In this document: piece after piece, positions 49,875 through 60,230 of the stretch
How the letters are laid out: every line of letters begins with the position of its first letter
How positions within the stretch are numbered: the stretch's first letter is position 1
DNA from: Type-B symbiont of Plautia stali
GTDB taxonomy: Bacteria > Pseudomonadota > Gammaproteobacteria > Enterobacterales > Enterobacteriaceae
Length of the DNA: 64,000 bases
Direction of reading: 5' to 3'
Assembly: GCA_001485295.1 (NCBI GenBank)
Contig: BBOA01000006.1
Span: 1 to 64,000 of the forward strand
Position numbers and translations under genes: made by a program
The notes under the pieces: generated by a model
What the model was told of the DNA's origin: nothing
Database searches by the model: none
What the model saw: the letters and a program-made list of their open reading frames with translations, nothing else

Positions 49875-50438
49875 GTGTAACGGCAATAAGCCAGCATGTC
49901 TGTCATCTCCTCTAGGTCGTGCTGGTGGATATGCTTTTGAAGCAAGGTCGGGGCGGCCATCGTGCGATGGCCCTCAATTTCCTTGTCAGGAATAACGGTA
50001 ACATCTACCACCAGTAGGAAAGCGCTGCTATAAAGCTTTTCCGCCATTACCGGATCGCTGAACTCATCCAGCCAGCATTTAGACTAGGGATAGGTACTGT
50101 GTTTGCCGATATAGAACAGAATCAGTATCACCAGCGGCAGTTTTTATGTCCGACATCAAGATGCCATATGCGCCTTTCTGGTGTCGATTGATGTATGTAC
50201 ATGTACATAGCCGCGCTCTCCCTGCGTGGTTTTCAAGCTATAGGGCACGTTGCTAAAATACTAGCGCAGATCCTCTTCAACAAAGGAACTGGATTCCAGC
50301 TTCAAAGTATTGAGATCGCCGCGCGCGCAGCTCGGCTGGCAGGTGAATCTCCATAAAATCGCGGGCGACTTCGGGCTGGGTGAGGAACTGACGGAATGTC
50401 GCATCGTGCGGGGTTGGCGTAGGCTTCTTGTTTTTCAT
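49873..50438 (-). pseudogene. Rpn/YhgA-type recombination-promoting nuclease, degraded
   Basis: The PD-(D/E)XK 'transposase_31' family promotes RecA-independent recombination. ATG 50438 gives [20 protein letters not shown], then [20 protein letters not shown] and a SFVEEDLR segment followed by a TAG. Later pieces (KLPLVILILFYIGKHSTYPY, KLYSSAFLLVVDVTVIPDKE, LLQKHIHQHDL) lie in shifted frames. The C-terminal third is absent. It sits between mdh and mscM, two genes far apart in E. coli. Confidence 0.85.
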
Positions 50439-50542
50439 TGCGACCGCCTGATCTTCCCGAATAGGCGAAAATTATGACATAACTAGCAGTGGGCAAAAAT
50501 TGATCAAAATGCGTTGCTAGGCAGCTATGACGCCAGCGGAGC

Positions 50543-50573
50543 AAAAAACGCCCGAATTCACCGGGCGTTTTTC
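50543..50573 (-). terminator. Rho-independent terminator of mscM
   Basis: ACGCCCG/CGGGCGT with a 7-nt loop, extended by A/T pairs on both sides. The minus strand reads into TTTTTT. It lies immediately after the mscM stop and could also work for the opposite direction. Confidence 0.85.
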
Positions 50574-50575
50574 TC

Positions 50576-53500
50576 CTAAAGGCCGCCAGACTTAAAGGTG
50601 CGCGTTAGCGGCGTGCCGTTGCTGGCAGGCGCCTTTTTGCCCAGCGTCTCCATGCGAACCTGAAACGGTGGGAAGGGCATTTCGATGCTATGCTCGGCGA
50701 AGCCTTTCAGGATCAGCTGGTGCAGCTCGTGACGCAACGGCATGCGATGACCCATCTCCGCCGCGTGAATACGCAGCTCGAACAGCTGAATCCCCTGCTG
50801 CAGATCGACGAGGAAGACGTCCGGCCCCGGCACGTCCAGCACATAGCTGCAGCGGTCGCACGCCTGCTTCAGCACCTTCGTCACCTCTTCGCTGTCCACA
50901 TGGGCGGGCGCAGGAATGGTCAGCACCACGCGCGTCACCGAATCAGAGAGCGACCAGTTGACGAACTGCTCGGTGATAAAGGCCTTGTTGGGCACAATAA
51001 TCTCTTTACGATCCCAGTCGATAATGGTGGTGGCGCGAGTGTTGATGCGCGTAATGCTGCCGGTGAGATCGCGAATGGTCACGGTATCGCCGATGCGAAT
51101 CGGTTTTTCAAACAGGATAATCAGGCCCGAGATAAAATTAGCGAAAATCTCTTGCAGGCCGAAACCGAGTCCGACACCGAGCGCGGCGACTAGCCACTGC
51201 AGTTTCGACCATTCGATGCCGATCATCGAGAAGCCGATCAGACTGCCAACCAGCATCAGCACATACTTGGTCAAAGTAGTAATAGCGTAACCGGTGCCGG
51301 GCGCCAGATTAAGGTGCTGCAGCAGCGCCAGCTCCAGCAGGGCGGGCATATTGCGCACCAGCTGCGTGGTGATAATCAGCACTAGAATCGCAATCAACAC
51401 CGAGCCCAGCGTAATCGGCTGGATGCTCTCAACGCCCTGCACCGTGGTGCTGACGTCCCACAGGCGAATATTTTCCAGAAAGCCGAACGCGGAGTGGATC
51501 TCTGACCAGAGCACAATCACCGACACTAGCGCGATCAGGGTCAAGATAGAACGCACTAGCCGCAGCGACTGCGCGCTGATGGCGTCGAGATCGATAATCG
51601 GCTCATCGACGTCCACCACTTCGCCGTTCTGCGCCGCGGTATCTTTCTCATCTTCATGACGCGCGCGGTTCGCTAGCATATCGGCGCGGCGCTGGCGCGC
51701 GCGGTCAAAGGCGATGCGCCGCCGCTGGATCAGCATCCAGCGGCGAATGATGTGGTAAATCACCAGCAGCAGGAACCCGATGGCGACGGAGGTTTCTAGG
51801 CGTGCCAGCAGCGCCTGCGCGGTCGCCAGATAGCCAATCATTGAAGCGAGCGCGGCCGCTAGCGGAATGGCGATCATCAGGTTCCACAGCACGTGGTTTA
51901 CTAGGTTATCGCCGTTGCCCTCTTTATCCAGATAGAGCGGAATACCGGCGCGCTTCAGGCTAACCGTGACGATTGACAGCGCGCCGCAGATCAAGATAAA
52001 GCAGAGTCGGCCGAGCGAGGCGGAGAACTGACGATCTTCCATATTGGTGAAGGCGATCAGCAGCATAATCAGCGGCACAATCAAGCCGATGGTCAGCGAG
52101 TAATAACGGGTCGCGCGCGCGACACGGGTTTGAGGCCAGCGAAAGTGGACGACGAACAGGCCGTTTGGACGCGCGAACGCGGCGCTGATCATGAAGGCCC
52201 AAAGCAGCGGTAGCGTCGCCGTAATGCCGTCGCCAAACGCGACCGCGATAGGGTAGGGCCAGGCGTGCTGCAGGCCGTAGCCGAGCGCGGCCCATAGTAC
52301 CGGCAGCGCCACCAGAATCGACCAGAAAACGGTGCGCACCGTCAGGCGGAAGCGATCCTGAGTCACTTTGCCCACTTTACTAGCCGAACGCGCGAGGAAG
52401 GCGTTGAAGTGGCGACGCGTTCTGATGCTGAATCCGACTAGCAGCACCGCGCCGATCAGCGGCAGAATAGTCTCACGTCTGGTGGCAATCATCGCTAGCG
52501 CTTTGCCCAGCTGGCCCAGCGTGTCGAGCGACAGCAGGCGCGACAGATCGCGCGCCACCTCGACCGGATAATTCAGGCCGATGGGGCTAATATCCGCCGT
52601 CCAAAAAAGATAACGATGGGTCGCGTCTTTTACGTCGGTCAGCGCATCCTGCAGCTGTGTATTGGCGACCTTGAGTTTGGTGATCTCCAAAATCAGCGTA
52701 TCGCAGCCGGAAATCAGCGAATTCAGCAGTTCGCGCTGGATTTTCAGCTGCGCATCCAGAATGCGGCGCTGCTCGCTGGTGAAGGGCTGACCGTCGGCCT
52801 GATGCGCTTTGCGCAGCGAATCCTGCTGCTGTAGCAAATCTTCATAGTGCAGGCGCTGGACGCGCAGCTGCGCCATATCATTATCGATCTGCTGCGATTT
52901 AGGCATGTCAGGCAGCCGCGTGACATGCGCGCGCAGCGCTTCGCCCAGCAGATTCGACGTGCCGAGCCACTGCGACTGCTCGCGCAGCGTGCTGAGCGCC
53001 TGACGTACTTGGATGATCTGATTGGTTGCCAGCCGCTGCTGAGACGCCACTAGGTCCATATGCTGCGCCTGCTGGTTCAGCGCACCGGAGAGGTCGCGGT
53101 TGACGCGAAACTGATCGCTAATGGCAGGCGGCAGATCGCCGCTGTTTTCTGCCAGCTGTTCGGTGCGCGTCAGCGCCAGTTCTGCCTCGCGCTGCCGCTG
53201 TTCGTTAAGCTGGTTGCGCAGCGCCTGCAGATAGTTGTCGAGCTGCGCCGCTTTGCGCTGATGCAGATCGGCGCGCATGCGCGCCAGCTCCTGCCGGTTG
53301 TTGGCGGAGAGCTGCGCCAGCTCTAGTTCGTCTACGCGCGCTTTGTTCAGCGCGTTTTCTGCCTGTGCCGCCCAGAGCTGCGTCTGCGGCGAGGCGGGCG
53401 ATCCGCTTTGCAGGCGACGATCGCTCTCGTTCATCGCCCGACGCGCGTCGGTCTGCTGCTGCGGCAGCTGCGACAGCGAGTCGCTGATTTCGCGAGCGCG

Positions 53501-53893
53501 ATCCTGCTCCTGCTGCGCTTGGCGACCTTCTTCCAGCAGCTGGCTGCTGACCTGCAGGATCTCCTGATCGAGCTGGGCGCTGTTCAGGGAGCTGCGCACG
53601 CTTTTACCGCTGCCGTCTAGCGAAGAGATTTGCTGGCGCAGTTCGCGCGCAAGACGGGGAAAGTCGTCGATGACCTGCTGATACTGCTTCGCGCGCTCCA
53701 GCGACTCGTCGCGTTCGGAAAGGGTGTTGAGGGCAGCCTCAAGGGACTGCATCTGTTCCGCCTGCGCGGGAGAGCTTTTTGTCGCTTTCGCCTCGTCCAG
53801 CGCCTGTTTGAGTTGGCTGGCGTCCGGCACGGTAGCCGCCAGCGCTGAGGTGCTGAGCCAGAGGCTCAGCACCAAGATGAGAAACGATCGCAC
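50576..53893 (-). CDS. mscM: Miniconductance mechanosensitive channel MscM
   Basis: Large MscS-family channel (YjeP), 1105 residues (1107 in E. coli). It starts with a signal peptide (MRSFLILVLSLWLSTSALA). A long periplasmic Gln/Ala-rich coiled-coil region follows, then several membrane helices. The MscS core comes last (GVGLGFGLQEIFANFISGLI, ILFEKPIRIGDTVTIRD, RATTIIDWDRKEIIVPNKAF). It ends with TAG. Intact, 20 nt after psd. Confidence 0.95.
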   Translation of the reverse strand: MRSFLILVLSLWLSTSALAATVPDASQLKQALDEAKATKSSPAQAEQMQSLEAALNTLSERDESLERAKQYQQVIDDFPRLARELRQQISSLDGSGKSVRSSLNSAQLDQEILQVSSQLLEEGRQAQQEQDRAREISDSLSQLPQQQTDARRAMNESDRRLQSGSPASPQTQLWAAQAENALNKARVDELELAQLSANNRQELARMRADLHQRKAAQLDNYLQALRNQLNEQRQREAELALTRTEQLAENSGDLPPAISDQFRVNRDLSGALNQQAQHMDLVASQQRLATNQIIQVRQALSTLREQSQWLGTSNLLGEALRAHVTRLPDMPKSQQIDNDMAQLRVQRLHYEDLLQQQDSLRKAHQADGQPFTSEQRRILDAQLKIQRELLNSLISGCDTLILEITKLKVANTQLQDALTDVKDATHRYLFWTADISPIGLNYPVEVARDLSRLLSLDTLGQLGKALAMIATRRETILPLIGAVLLVGFSIRTRRHFNAFLARSASKVGKVTQDRFRLTVRTVFWSILVALPVLWAALGYGLQHAWPYPIAVAFGDGITATLPLLWAFMISAAFARPNGLFVVHFRWPQTRVARATRYYSLTIGLIVPLIMLLIAFTNMEDRQFSASLGRLCFILICGALSIVTVSLKRAGIPLYLDKEGNGDNLVNHVLWNLMIAIPLAAALASMIGYLATAQALLARLETSVAIGFLLLVIYHIIRRWMLIQRRRIAFDRARQRRADMLANRARHEDEKDTAAQNGEVVDVDEPIIDLDAISAQSLRLVRSILTLIALVSVIVLWSEIHSAFGFLENIRLWDVSTTVQGVESIQPITLGSVLIAILVLIITTQLVRNMPALLELALLQHLNLAPGTGYAITTLTKYVLMLVGSLIGFSMIGIEWSKLQWLVAALGVGLGFGLQEIFANFISGLIILFEKPIRIGDTVTIRDLTGSITRINTRATTIIDWDRKEIIVPNKAFITEQFVNWSLSDSVTRVVLTIPAPAHVDSEEVTKVLKQACDRCSYVLDVPGPDVFLVDLQQGIQLFELRIHAAEMGHRMPLRHELHQLILKGFAEHSIEMPFPPFQVRMETLGKKAPASNGTPLTRTFKSGGL

Positions 53894-53913
53894 AGCAAAA
53901 ACACTCTCAGCGG

Positions 53914-54810
53914 TTAGTCGTCGATAACGTCGACGGGGGCGGTCTGCGGCAGCGCGATGGCCAGCGGCTGGCCCAGACGAGTTTTGCTTTCGGCTTCCAG
54001 ACTCTCTGCCAGCTTGACGCGTCCCGGCGCGAACAGGTTGATCACGGTGGAGCCAAGCTTGAATCGCCCCATCTCTTGGCCTTTCAACAGCACGATCGCG
54101 CCTTCGTCATCGGCGGCTGGATAGTTCCAGCGTTTGATCACCCCTTCGCGCGGCGGCGTAATGGTGCCGGCCCAGCTGGTTTCGATGCTGCCGACGATAG
54201 TCGCGCCCACGAGGATCTGCACCATCGGGCCGATATCGGTATCGAAATAGCAGATAACGCGTTCGTTGCGCGCGAACAGGTTCAGGATGTTGCACGCCGT
54301 TAACGGGTTAACTGAATAGAGATCGCCCGGCACGTAGATCATCTCGCGCAGGATACCGTTGCAGGGCATGTGCACGCGGTGGTAATCGCGCGGCGCCAAG
54401 TAAGTCGTCACGAAATGACCATCGCGGAACTGCGCCGCCATCGCTTCTTGACCGGCCAGCAGCGCCTCCAGCGTATAGTGATAGCCTTTTGCCTGGAAAA
54501 TATGATCGCCTTCAATAGTACCGAGCTTGCTGATGACGCCATCGGCAGGCAGCACGATCAGATTCGCGTCGGGATCGGCCGGGCGCGCGTCGTCCTTCAG
54601 GGGACGAACAAAGAAATCGTTGAAGGTGCGATAGCTGGCGGTGTCGGATTTACGTGCCTCCGACATATCTACCTTGTAGAACCAGACGAAGATATCGATC
54701 ACCAGTTTGGTCAAACAGCCGCCACGACGGCTCGCGCCCCAACCCGCAAGTTCAGTTAACCATTTTTTCGGTAGTACATGATTTAGGCCGAGTTTTACAC
54801 GATAAAACAC
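53914..54810 (-). CDS. psd: Phosphatidylserine decarboxylase proenzyme
   Basis: Psd makes phosphatidylethanolamine. The autocleavage motif LGST within [13 protein letters not shown], the region [20 protein letters not shown] and [20 protein letters not shown] are conserved. Cleavage at Gly-Ser gives the pyruvoyl alpha chain. The 298 residues compare with 322 in E. coli; the difference is the non-conserved C-terminal tail. Intact and essential. Confidence 0.95.
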   Translation of the reverse strand: MFYRVKLGLNHVLPKKWLTELAGWGASRRGGCLTKLVIDIFVWFYKVDMSEARKSDTASYRTFNDFFVRPLKDDARPADPDANLIVLPADGVISKLGTIEGDHIFQAKGYHYTLEALLAGQEAMAAQFRDGHFVTTYLAPRDYHRVHMPCNGILREMIYVPGDLYSVNPLTACNILNLFARNERVICYFDTDIGPMVQILVGATIVGSIETSWAGTITPPREGVIKRWNYPAADDEGAIVLLKGQEMGRFKLGSTVINLFAPGRVKLAESLEAESKTRLGQPLAIALPQTAPVDVIDD

Positions 54811-54841
54811 CGTAGCCTCCTAGCTTTATTTCGCGTCAATC

Positions 54842-54869
54842 AAAAAGGGGCGAATGATATTCACGCCCC
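54842..54869 (-). terminator. Rho-independent terminator between rsgA and psd
   Basis: GGGGCG/CGCCCC stem, 11-nt loop, followed on the minus strand by TTTTT. It lies after rsgA, so psd-mscM should have its own promoter or depend on read-through. Confidence 0.8.
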
Positions 54870-54947
54870 GGTCAGATGGCGAATTCCCCGTGATCTCCTC
54901 GATGACAGAAGCGATGCAGGGTCAATGCCGTTAATAAGCAGCGATCG

Positions 54948-55991
54948 TTACTCGCTGGAGGAGAAGTTTTTGCGCATTTTTACCTGCGTCATGCTCTCCA
55001 GAATACGTTGGTAGTTGTCGAAGCGCGAAATGTCTATCTGCCCCGCTTCAACGGCGGCGTGAATAGCGCAGCCAGGGTCGTTGCCATGTTTACAGTCGCG
55101 AAATTTGCAACTACCGAGAAATTCTCGGAATTCGACAAATCCACGGGTAATTTGTTCCGGTTCGAGGTGCCATAAACCAAATTCGCGCACACCGGGCGAA
55201 TCGATCACGTCGCCGCCTTGGGGAAAGTGGTACAGGCGCGCCGCGGTCGTGGTGTGCTGACCCAGCCTAGAAACGTCAGAAACGTCATTGGTGACAATCG
55301 CGGTCTCCGCCCCTTCGTCAAGGCCGAGCAGGGCGTTCAGCAGGCTCGACTTGCCGACGCCGGACTGCCCGGTGAAGATACTAATGCGCTTGGTCAGCGC
55401 GGCCTCCAGCTCCGCTAGGCCCTCTTTGGCATGGCTGGAAACCATCAGCACGCGATAGCCGATGCGGCGATAGATAGCCATCTGTTCTTCAATGAAGGCG
55501 TGCGCCTCTTCATCCAGCAGATCGGTCTTGTTCAATACCAGCAGCGGTTCGATTCCGAGCGTTTCGCTCGCCACCAGATAGCGGTCAATAATATTGAGCG
55601 ACGGCTCAGGCAGAATCGCCGACACGATAATAATCTGGTCGATATTGGCGGCGATAGGCTTCAGGCCGTCGTAATAATCGGGGCGCCTCAGCACGCTGGT
55701 GCGCTCGTGCACCGCTTCGACGATGCCTTTGCCGCCGCCAAGCGCCGGATGCCAGACCACGCGATCGCCGGTCACCAGCGAGCGGATGGTGCGACGCAGG
55801 TTGCAGCGATGCCCCTTGCCTGCGGCATCTTCGACGTCTGCGTGCATGCCGAAGCGGCTAATCACTAAGCCTTCCGTAGCTTCACCAAACAGATTGTCGT
55901 CCACTTCCGGCGCTTCGCGCTGGTTGAGACGACGCTGATGATTAGCGCTGACGCGACGTTGTTGACCTTTCGACAGTTTATTTTTGCTCAC
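54948..55991 (-). CDS. rsgA: Ribosome small-subunit GTPase RsgA
   Basis: RsgA assists late 30S assembly. GTG 55991 gives [20 protein letters not shown], matching the family start; an upstream ATG at 56033 is not needed. The circularly permuted GTPase motifs are present: [10 protein letters not shown] (G4), [16 protein letters not shown] (G1) and [13 protein letters not shown] (G3). The zinc-binding Cys cluster ([14 protein letters not shown]) is complete. 347 residues, intact. Confidence 0.95.
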   Translation of the reverse strand: MSKNKLSKGQQRRVSANHQRRLNQREAPEVDDNLFGEATEGLVISRFGMHADVEDAAGKGHRCNLRRTIRSLVTGDRVVWHPALGGGKGIVEAVHERTSVLRRPDYYDGLKPIAANIDQIIIVSAILPEPSLNIIDRYLVASETLGIEPLLVLNKTDLLDEEAHAFIEEQMAIYRRIGYRVLMVSSHAKEGLAELEAALTKRISIFTGQSGVGKSSLLNALLGLDEGAETAIVTNDVSDVSRLGQHTTTAARLYHFPQGGDVIDSPGVREFGLWHLEPEQITRGFVEFREFLGSCKFRDCKHGNDPGCAIHAAVEAGQIDISRFDNYQRILESMTQVKMRKNFSSSE

Positions 55992-56106
55992 GCATTCCCT
56001 CAGACTGTAGCCAGATTTCGCCCCTCTGGGCAAAACGTCTATGATACACTTTATTGACTATTGATGACGACATTGACTATCGATGACGACTACGGCGGGA
56101 AACAGC

Positions 56107-56655
56107 ATGGCAATAGGAAATGAAAATAATTTAATCTGGATCGATTTGGAAATGACTGGGTTGGATCCAGAGCGCGACCGTATTATCGAGATCGCCACGC
56201 TGGTAACTGACGCGAACCTTAATATCCTGGCGGAAGGACCGGTGATGGCAGTGCATCAGTCCGACGCACAGCTAGCGCTGATGGATGAGTGGAACGTGCG
56301 CATCCATATCGCGAGCGGACTGATGGAACGCCTGAAAGGCAGCGCATTTGACGATCGCCGCGCCGAACTGGCGACAATTGAGTTTTTAAAACAGTGGGTG
56401 CCGGCCAACAGCTCGCCAATTTGTGGCAACAGCATTGGCCAGGATCGCCGCTTCCTTTTCAAATACATGCCGGAGCTGGAAGCCTATTTTCACTATCGCT
56501 ATCTGGATGTCAGCACTTTAAAAGAGCTGGCGCGTCGCTGGAAGCCGGATATTCTGTTAGGCCTTAAAAAGGCGGGGACGCATCAGGCGCTGGATGATAT
56601 CCGCGAATCTGTCGCCGAGCTAGCATACTATCGCGAGCACTTTTTGCAGCTCTAG
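56107..56655 (+). CDS. orn: Oligoribonuclease
   Basis: Orn degrades 2-5 nt RNA and is essential in E. coli. The 182-residue product has the DEDDh exonuclease motifs: [39 protein letters not shown] and [23 protein letters not shown] 56107 matches the family start; ATG 56083 is upstream in frame but less likely. It ends with TAG. Intact. Confidence 0.96.
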   Translation: MAIGNENNLIWIDLEMTGLDPERDRIIEIATLVTDANLNILAEGPVMAVHQSDAQLALMDEWNVRIHIASGLMERLKGSAFDDRRAELATIEFLKQWVPANSSPICGNSIGQDRRFLFKYMPELEAYFHYRYLDVSTLKELARRWKPDILLGLKKAGTHQALDDIRESVAELAYYREHFLQL

Positions 56656-56738
56656 CCCTAAAAGGTGCGCAGGAAAACAGCAGGTTGCTGCTTTAAACAG
56701 CAAACGAATCGAAAGCGCAAAATTTTGCTTTTAGACTC

Positions 56739-56766
56739 TTGCAGCAGCAATAATTTCTCGTATAAT
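56739..56766 (+). promoter_or_regulatory. Sigma-70 promoter of the tRNA-Gly gene
   Basis: TTGCAG (56739-56744), a 16-bp spacer and a perfect TATAAT (56761-56766) are followed by a GC-rich discriminator (GCGCACCC), typical of stringently controlled stable-RNA promoters. The tRNA begins 43 bp after the -10 box. Confidence 0.8.
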
Positions 56767-56808
56767 GCGCACCCTTACCGATGAAGAAGTTATGTAGCGG
56801 TACAGGGC

Positions 56809-56884
<76 letters not shown>

Positions 56885-57230
56885 AATTTTACATCACTAA
56901 AAATCACTCACTTAGACTATGCCTTGCCAATCGCTGCGTAACGCTGCGCTTACTAGGTATCTACAGTGCACCCGCCGCGTTAGCTGTCGCTTCCCGCAAT
57001 CTGTAAAACTATTTTAAACAAAGTTGTCCACAGCCTCATCGTCAACTTTTAGCACTATCCACATTCGCATTTATACATATTATTGATTTAACCCATTGAT
57101 TAATAAAAAAATGAGAACAGTTCATTTTTTTGAATGGGGGGTCGGCGCGCTCTATGTCAGTTGAATGACAACGTCTTTTTATTTTTATGCACAGCTTGTG
57201 GAAAACGCGGTCGGGTTTGACATCGGTCAA
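56885..57230. other. Intergenic region between tRNA-Gly and queG with DnaA-box-like sites
   Basis: About 345 bp with no gene. The middle (57060-57130) is AT-rich. Three 9-mers resemble DnaA boxes: TTGTCCACA (57024-57032), CTATCCACA (57055-57063) and, on the minus strand, TTTTCCACA (57197-57205). No further function is evident. Confidence 0.4.
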
Positions 57231-58329
57231 TCATGTATTGCGCAGCAAACCCTTTTCGACGGCGCGCACCAGCCGTTTTTGCTGCACAGGCTGGACTTCC
57301 ACCGCTAGCGCCAGCCGCTTATCATTTTGCTGACGCAGCATCCACTCGATATATTTATCCAGCAACGAGTTTTCGCCCAGCCGCTTCGCCAGCAGCTCGA
57401 CGATCTCCGCCGTCCAAGGCCCATTACCCAGCGCCACGGCAATATTGCGCAGCTAGTGCAGATGGCTGATACGCCGTATCGCCGATCCCTCCGTCACGCG
57501 TAAAAAAGTCTTTTCATCCCACTGAAATAGCGTCATCAGCTCCGGTGCATGCAGCGCGGCGCGCGGCGAGAAATCCGCCTCGTTGCTGAGCTGTCCATAG
57601 AGGTGCCACAGGGCAGATCAGCTGACAGTCGCCGCAGCCATAGATACGGTTGCCCATCAGCGGGCACAGCGCTTCCGGGATCGCGCCCTCAAGCTCAGGA
57701 GATGCAGCGGCGTGCGTCGACTACGTAGGGTTCAACGATGGCGTTGGTCGGGCAAAATCGTCATGCAGGCGCCGCAGCGGCCGCGCTGCTCTTCCTACGG
57801 CGCGTCGATCGGCAAGGGCAGGTCGATCAGCAGTTCGCCGAGGAGAAACTAGGAGCCTGCTTCGCGATTGAGGATCAGCGAATGTTTGCCGGTCCAGCCT
57901 AGGTCCGCTTTGGCCGCCAACAGCCGCTCCAGCAGCGGCGCAGAGTCGACGAAGGGGCAGAAATTCAGCTCCCTGCACGCTTCCTAGATCATTTCTCCGA
58001 GCTTTTTCAGGCGATTGCGCAATACTTTGTGGTAATCACGTCCCAGCGCGTAGTGGCTGACATAGCCGAGCTGCGGGTTTTTTAGCGTGCTAGCAAAGGC
58101 GGCTTTCGCCGGCAGATAATTCATTCGCATGCTGATGGCGCGCAACGTGCCGTGGCGCGCCATCCACTCCATTTCACTATGATACTGTTTGTCCAGCTAG
58201 GCGCCTGCAGACGCGGCTCTTCCGCGCTGAGATCGGTGTCAGTGATACCAATCTGCTGAAAGCCGAGCTCCTTGCCCCACTGTGTTTGATCTGTTGAGCA
58301 AGCTGATGAAGATCGAGGAAGTATGACAT
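57231..58329 (-). pseudogene. queG: Epoxyqueuosine reductase QueG, degraded
   Basis: QueG makes queuosine at tRNA position 34 using cobalamin and Fe-S clusters. Fragments: start MSYFLDLHQLAQQIK, then a shift to KELGFQQIGITDTDLSAEEP. Next come FASTLKNPQLGYVSHYALGR with DYHKVLRNRLKKLGEMI, cluster-region pieces near 57650-57900, and the C-terminus LVRAVEKGLLRNT. Multiple frameshifts and TAG codons (for example near 57986) abolish it. Its start overlaps that of divergent nnr. Confidence 0.9.
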
Positions 58330-59760
58330 GAGTATCTAGGAATCGAAAGCAAACGACCACAGTTTACCATATTCCGTCTGTCCTGCGCAGTCACTGCGCC
58401 AGCTGGAGCGCGACGGCGCCTATGCGCTGGGCGTAACGCTGTATGAACTGATGTAGCACACCGGGCAGGCGGTATTCGAGCTGACGTGCGCATTGTCTGC
58501 AGGCGCAAAGCTGGCTGATCCTCTGCGGCCACGGCAACAACGGTGGCAATAGCCATGTGGTGGGCTGGTGTGCGAACGCGAAAAGCCGCTGCTGGACGAG
58601 GCGCAGCGCGCGCGACACTTGGCTGGAAGCGGGAGGAGAAATTCATGCGCCTGATGCCGCTTGGCCGGAGCAGGTTGATCTTATCGGCGGAGCGCTGCTC
58701 GGCGCCGGCATCAACCGAGCGCCTACCTAACCCTGGATTACGCTGATAAAACAGGCGAACGCGCATGCCACGCCGGTGATAGCGATCGATATGCCGTCCG
58801 GGCTGTCAGCGGCGACCGATGCGCGCCGGGCGAGGCGATCGTCTCGACGCAGACGCTGAGGGTTGTCGCCCTTAAACCGGGTCAGATCACCGGCAAAGCG
58901 CGCGATTTTTAGCTTATCGCCTTTTCTCGCTAGCGAACACACGACGATGGTGCGCTTCGACGCCACCTTTCTGTCGCACTGGCTGAAGCCGCGTAAGCCG
59001 ACCTCGCACAAAGGCAACCATGGCTGTTTGCTGGTAGTGGGCGGCGATACCGGCACCGCAGGCGCCATTAGCATGACGGCGTAGGCGGCGCGCTGTGCAG
59101 CGGATCGGGGCTAGTGCGTCGTATTGACGCATCGCGATAATATTGCGCCGATTCTGACGGCGTGCCCGGAAATTATGGTGGACGATCTGAAATGGGCGGA
59201 TGTGATCGCCATTGTCCTTGGCTTAGGCCAGCGCAAATGGGGGCAGAATGCGATGAAAGCGGTCGCTGCCAGCGAAAAGCCGGTGCTTTGGGACGCAGAT
59301 GCGCTTAACCTGCTGGCAATCAATTCGCAGAAACGTCAGAATCGCATTATCACGCTGCATCCCGGCGAGGCGGCGCGACTGCTGGGTGTTAAAGACCAAC
59401 GAAGTAGAGAGCGGAAGTAGAGAGCGATCGTTTGCTCGCCGCGCAACGATTAGTGACGCGTTATGGCGGCGTGGCTGTGCTGAAAGGCGCGGGCCCCATT
59501 ATTGCCAGCGAGTAGGGCGAAATGGCCTTCACCGACGTCGGCAACGCCGGTATAACATCCGGCGGCGTGGGCGACGTATTAAGTGATATTATCGTCTCGA
59601 TGATGGGGCAGCAGCTGGCGCTGTTCGATGCGGCCTGCGCAGGCTGTGTGGCGCACGGCGCAACAGCGGATACGGTGGCGGCGCGGTACATGCGGCATGT
59701 TGTCAACAGATTTATTCGAGCTGCTTTGGCAGTTTGTTAATCCAGAGATAACCCAATAAT
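58328..59760 (+). pseudogene. nnr: NAD(P)HX epimerase/dehydratase Nnr, degraded
   Basis: Bifunctional repair enzyme for hydrated NADH (YjeF). The N-terminus has a TAG at codon 4 (MSI*ES) and another after ALGVTLYELM. The epimerase domain is scattered over several frames. The dehydratase domain is recognisable: SHWLKPRKPTSHKGNHGCLL, ADVIAIVLGLGQRKWGQNAM, VLWDADALNLLAINSQKRQN, LHPGEAARLLG, GNAGITSGGVGDVL. Frameshifts and stops lie between these blocks. It ends at TAA 59758-59760, 5 nt before tsaE. Confidence 0.9.
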
Positions 59761-59765
59761 AAAGC

Positions 59766-60230
59766 ATGAAGACCTGTGTTATTTCCTTGCCCGATGAGGC
59801 GGCGACCCTTGAACTGGGCGCTCAGCTGGCTCGCGCCTGTACCGGCGCGGCGGTAATCTATCTCTATGGCGATCTGGGTGCGGGTAAAACCACCTTCAGC
59901 CGCGGGTTTTTAAAGGCTCTTGGCCATCAGAGCAATGTAAAAAGCCCGACCTACACGCTGGTGGAGCCTTACCAGCTCGGCGAACGCGTGTTCTATCACT
60001 TCGATCTCTATCGTCTGGCCGACCCGGAAGAGCTGGAGTTTATGGGCATCCGCGATTATTTCACCGGCGACGCCATCTGCTTGGTCGAATGGCCGCAGCG
60101 GGGCGCTGATATGCTGCTGCCGCCCGATCTGGCGCTAACGCTGAGCTACTTTGGCGCCGCGCGCGAGGCGCGGATCGAGGCGCGCTCTGTGCTAGGCGAA
60201 CTCCTGACAGAGCAGGTAGCGCAGGCATGA
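59766..60230 (+). CDS. tsaE: tRNA t6A biosynthesis ATPase TsaE
   Basis: TsaE works with TsaB/TsaD to form t6A37 on ANN-decoding tRNAs. The 154 residues carry a Walker A motif ([19 protein letters not shown]), the [10 protein letters not shown] segment, [20 protein letters not shown] and a CLVEWPQRG motif. Intact and essential. It overlaps amiB by 4 nt. Confidence 0.95.
   Translation: MKTCVISLPDEAATLELGAQLARACTGAAVIYLYGDLGAGKTTFSRGFLKALGHQSNVKSPTYTLVEPYQLGERVFYHFDLYRLADPEELEFMGIRDYFTGDAICLVEWPQRGADMLLPPDLALTLSYFGAAREARIEARSVLGELLTEQVAQA

Noticed and set aside
57001-57230. Replication origin
   Set aside because: Only three DnaA-like boxes, no oriC gene neighbours (mnmG, mioC), and no other origin features.
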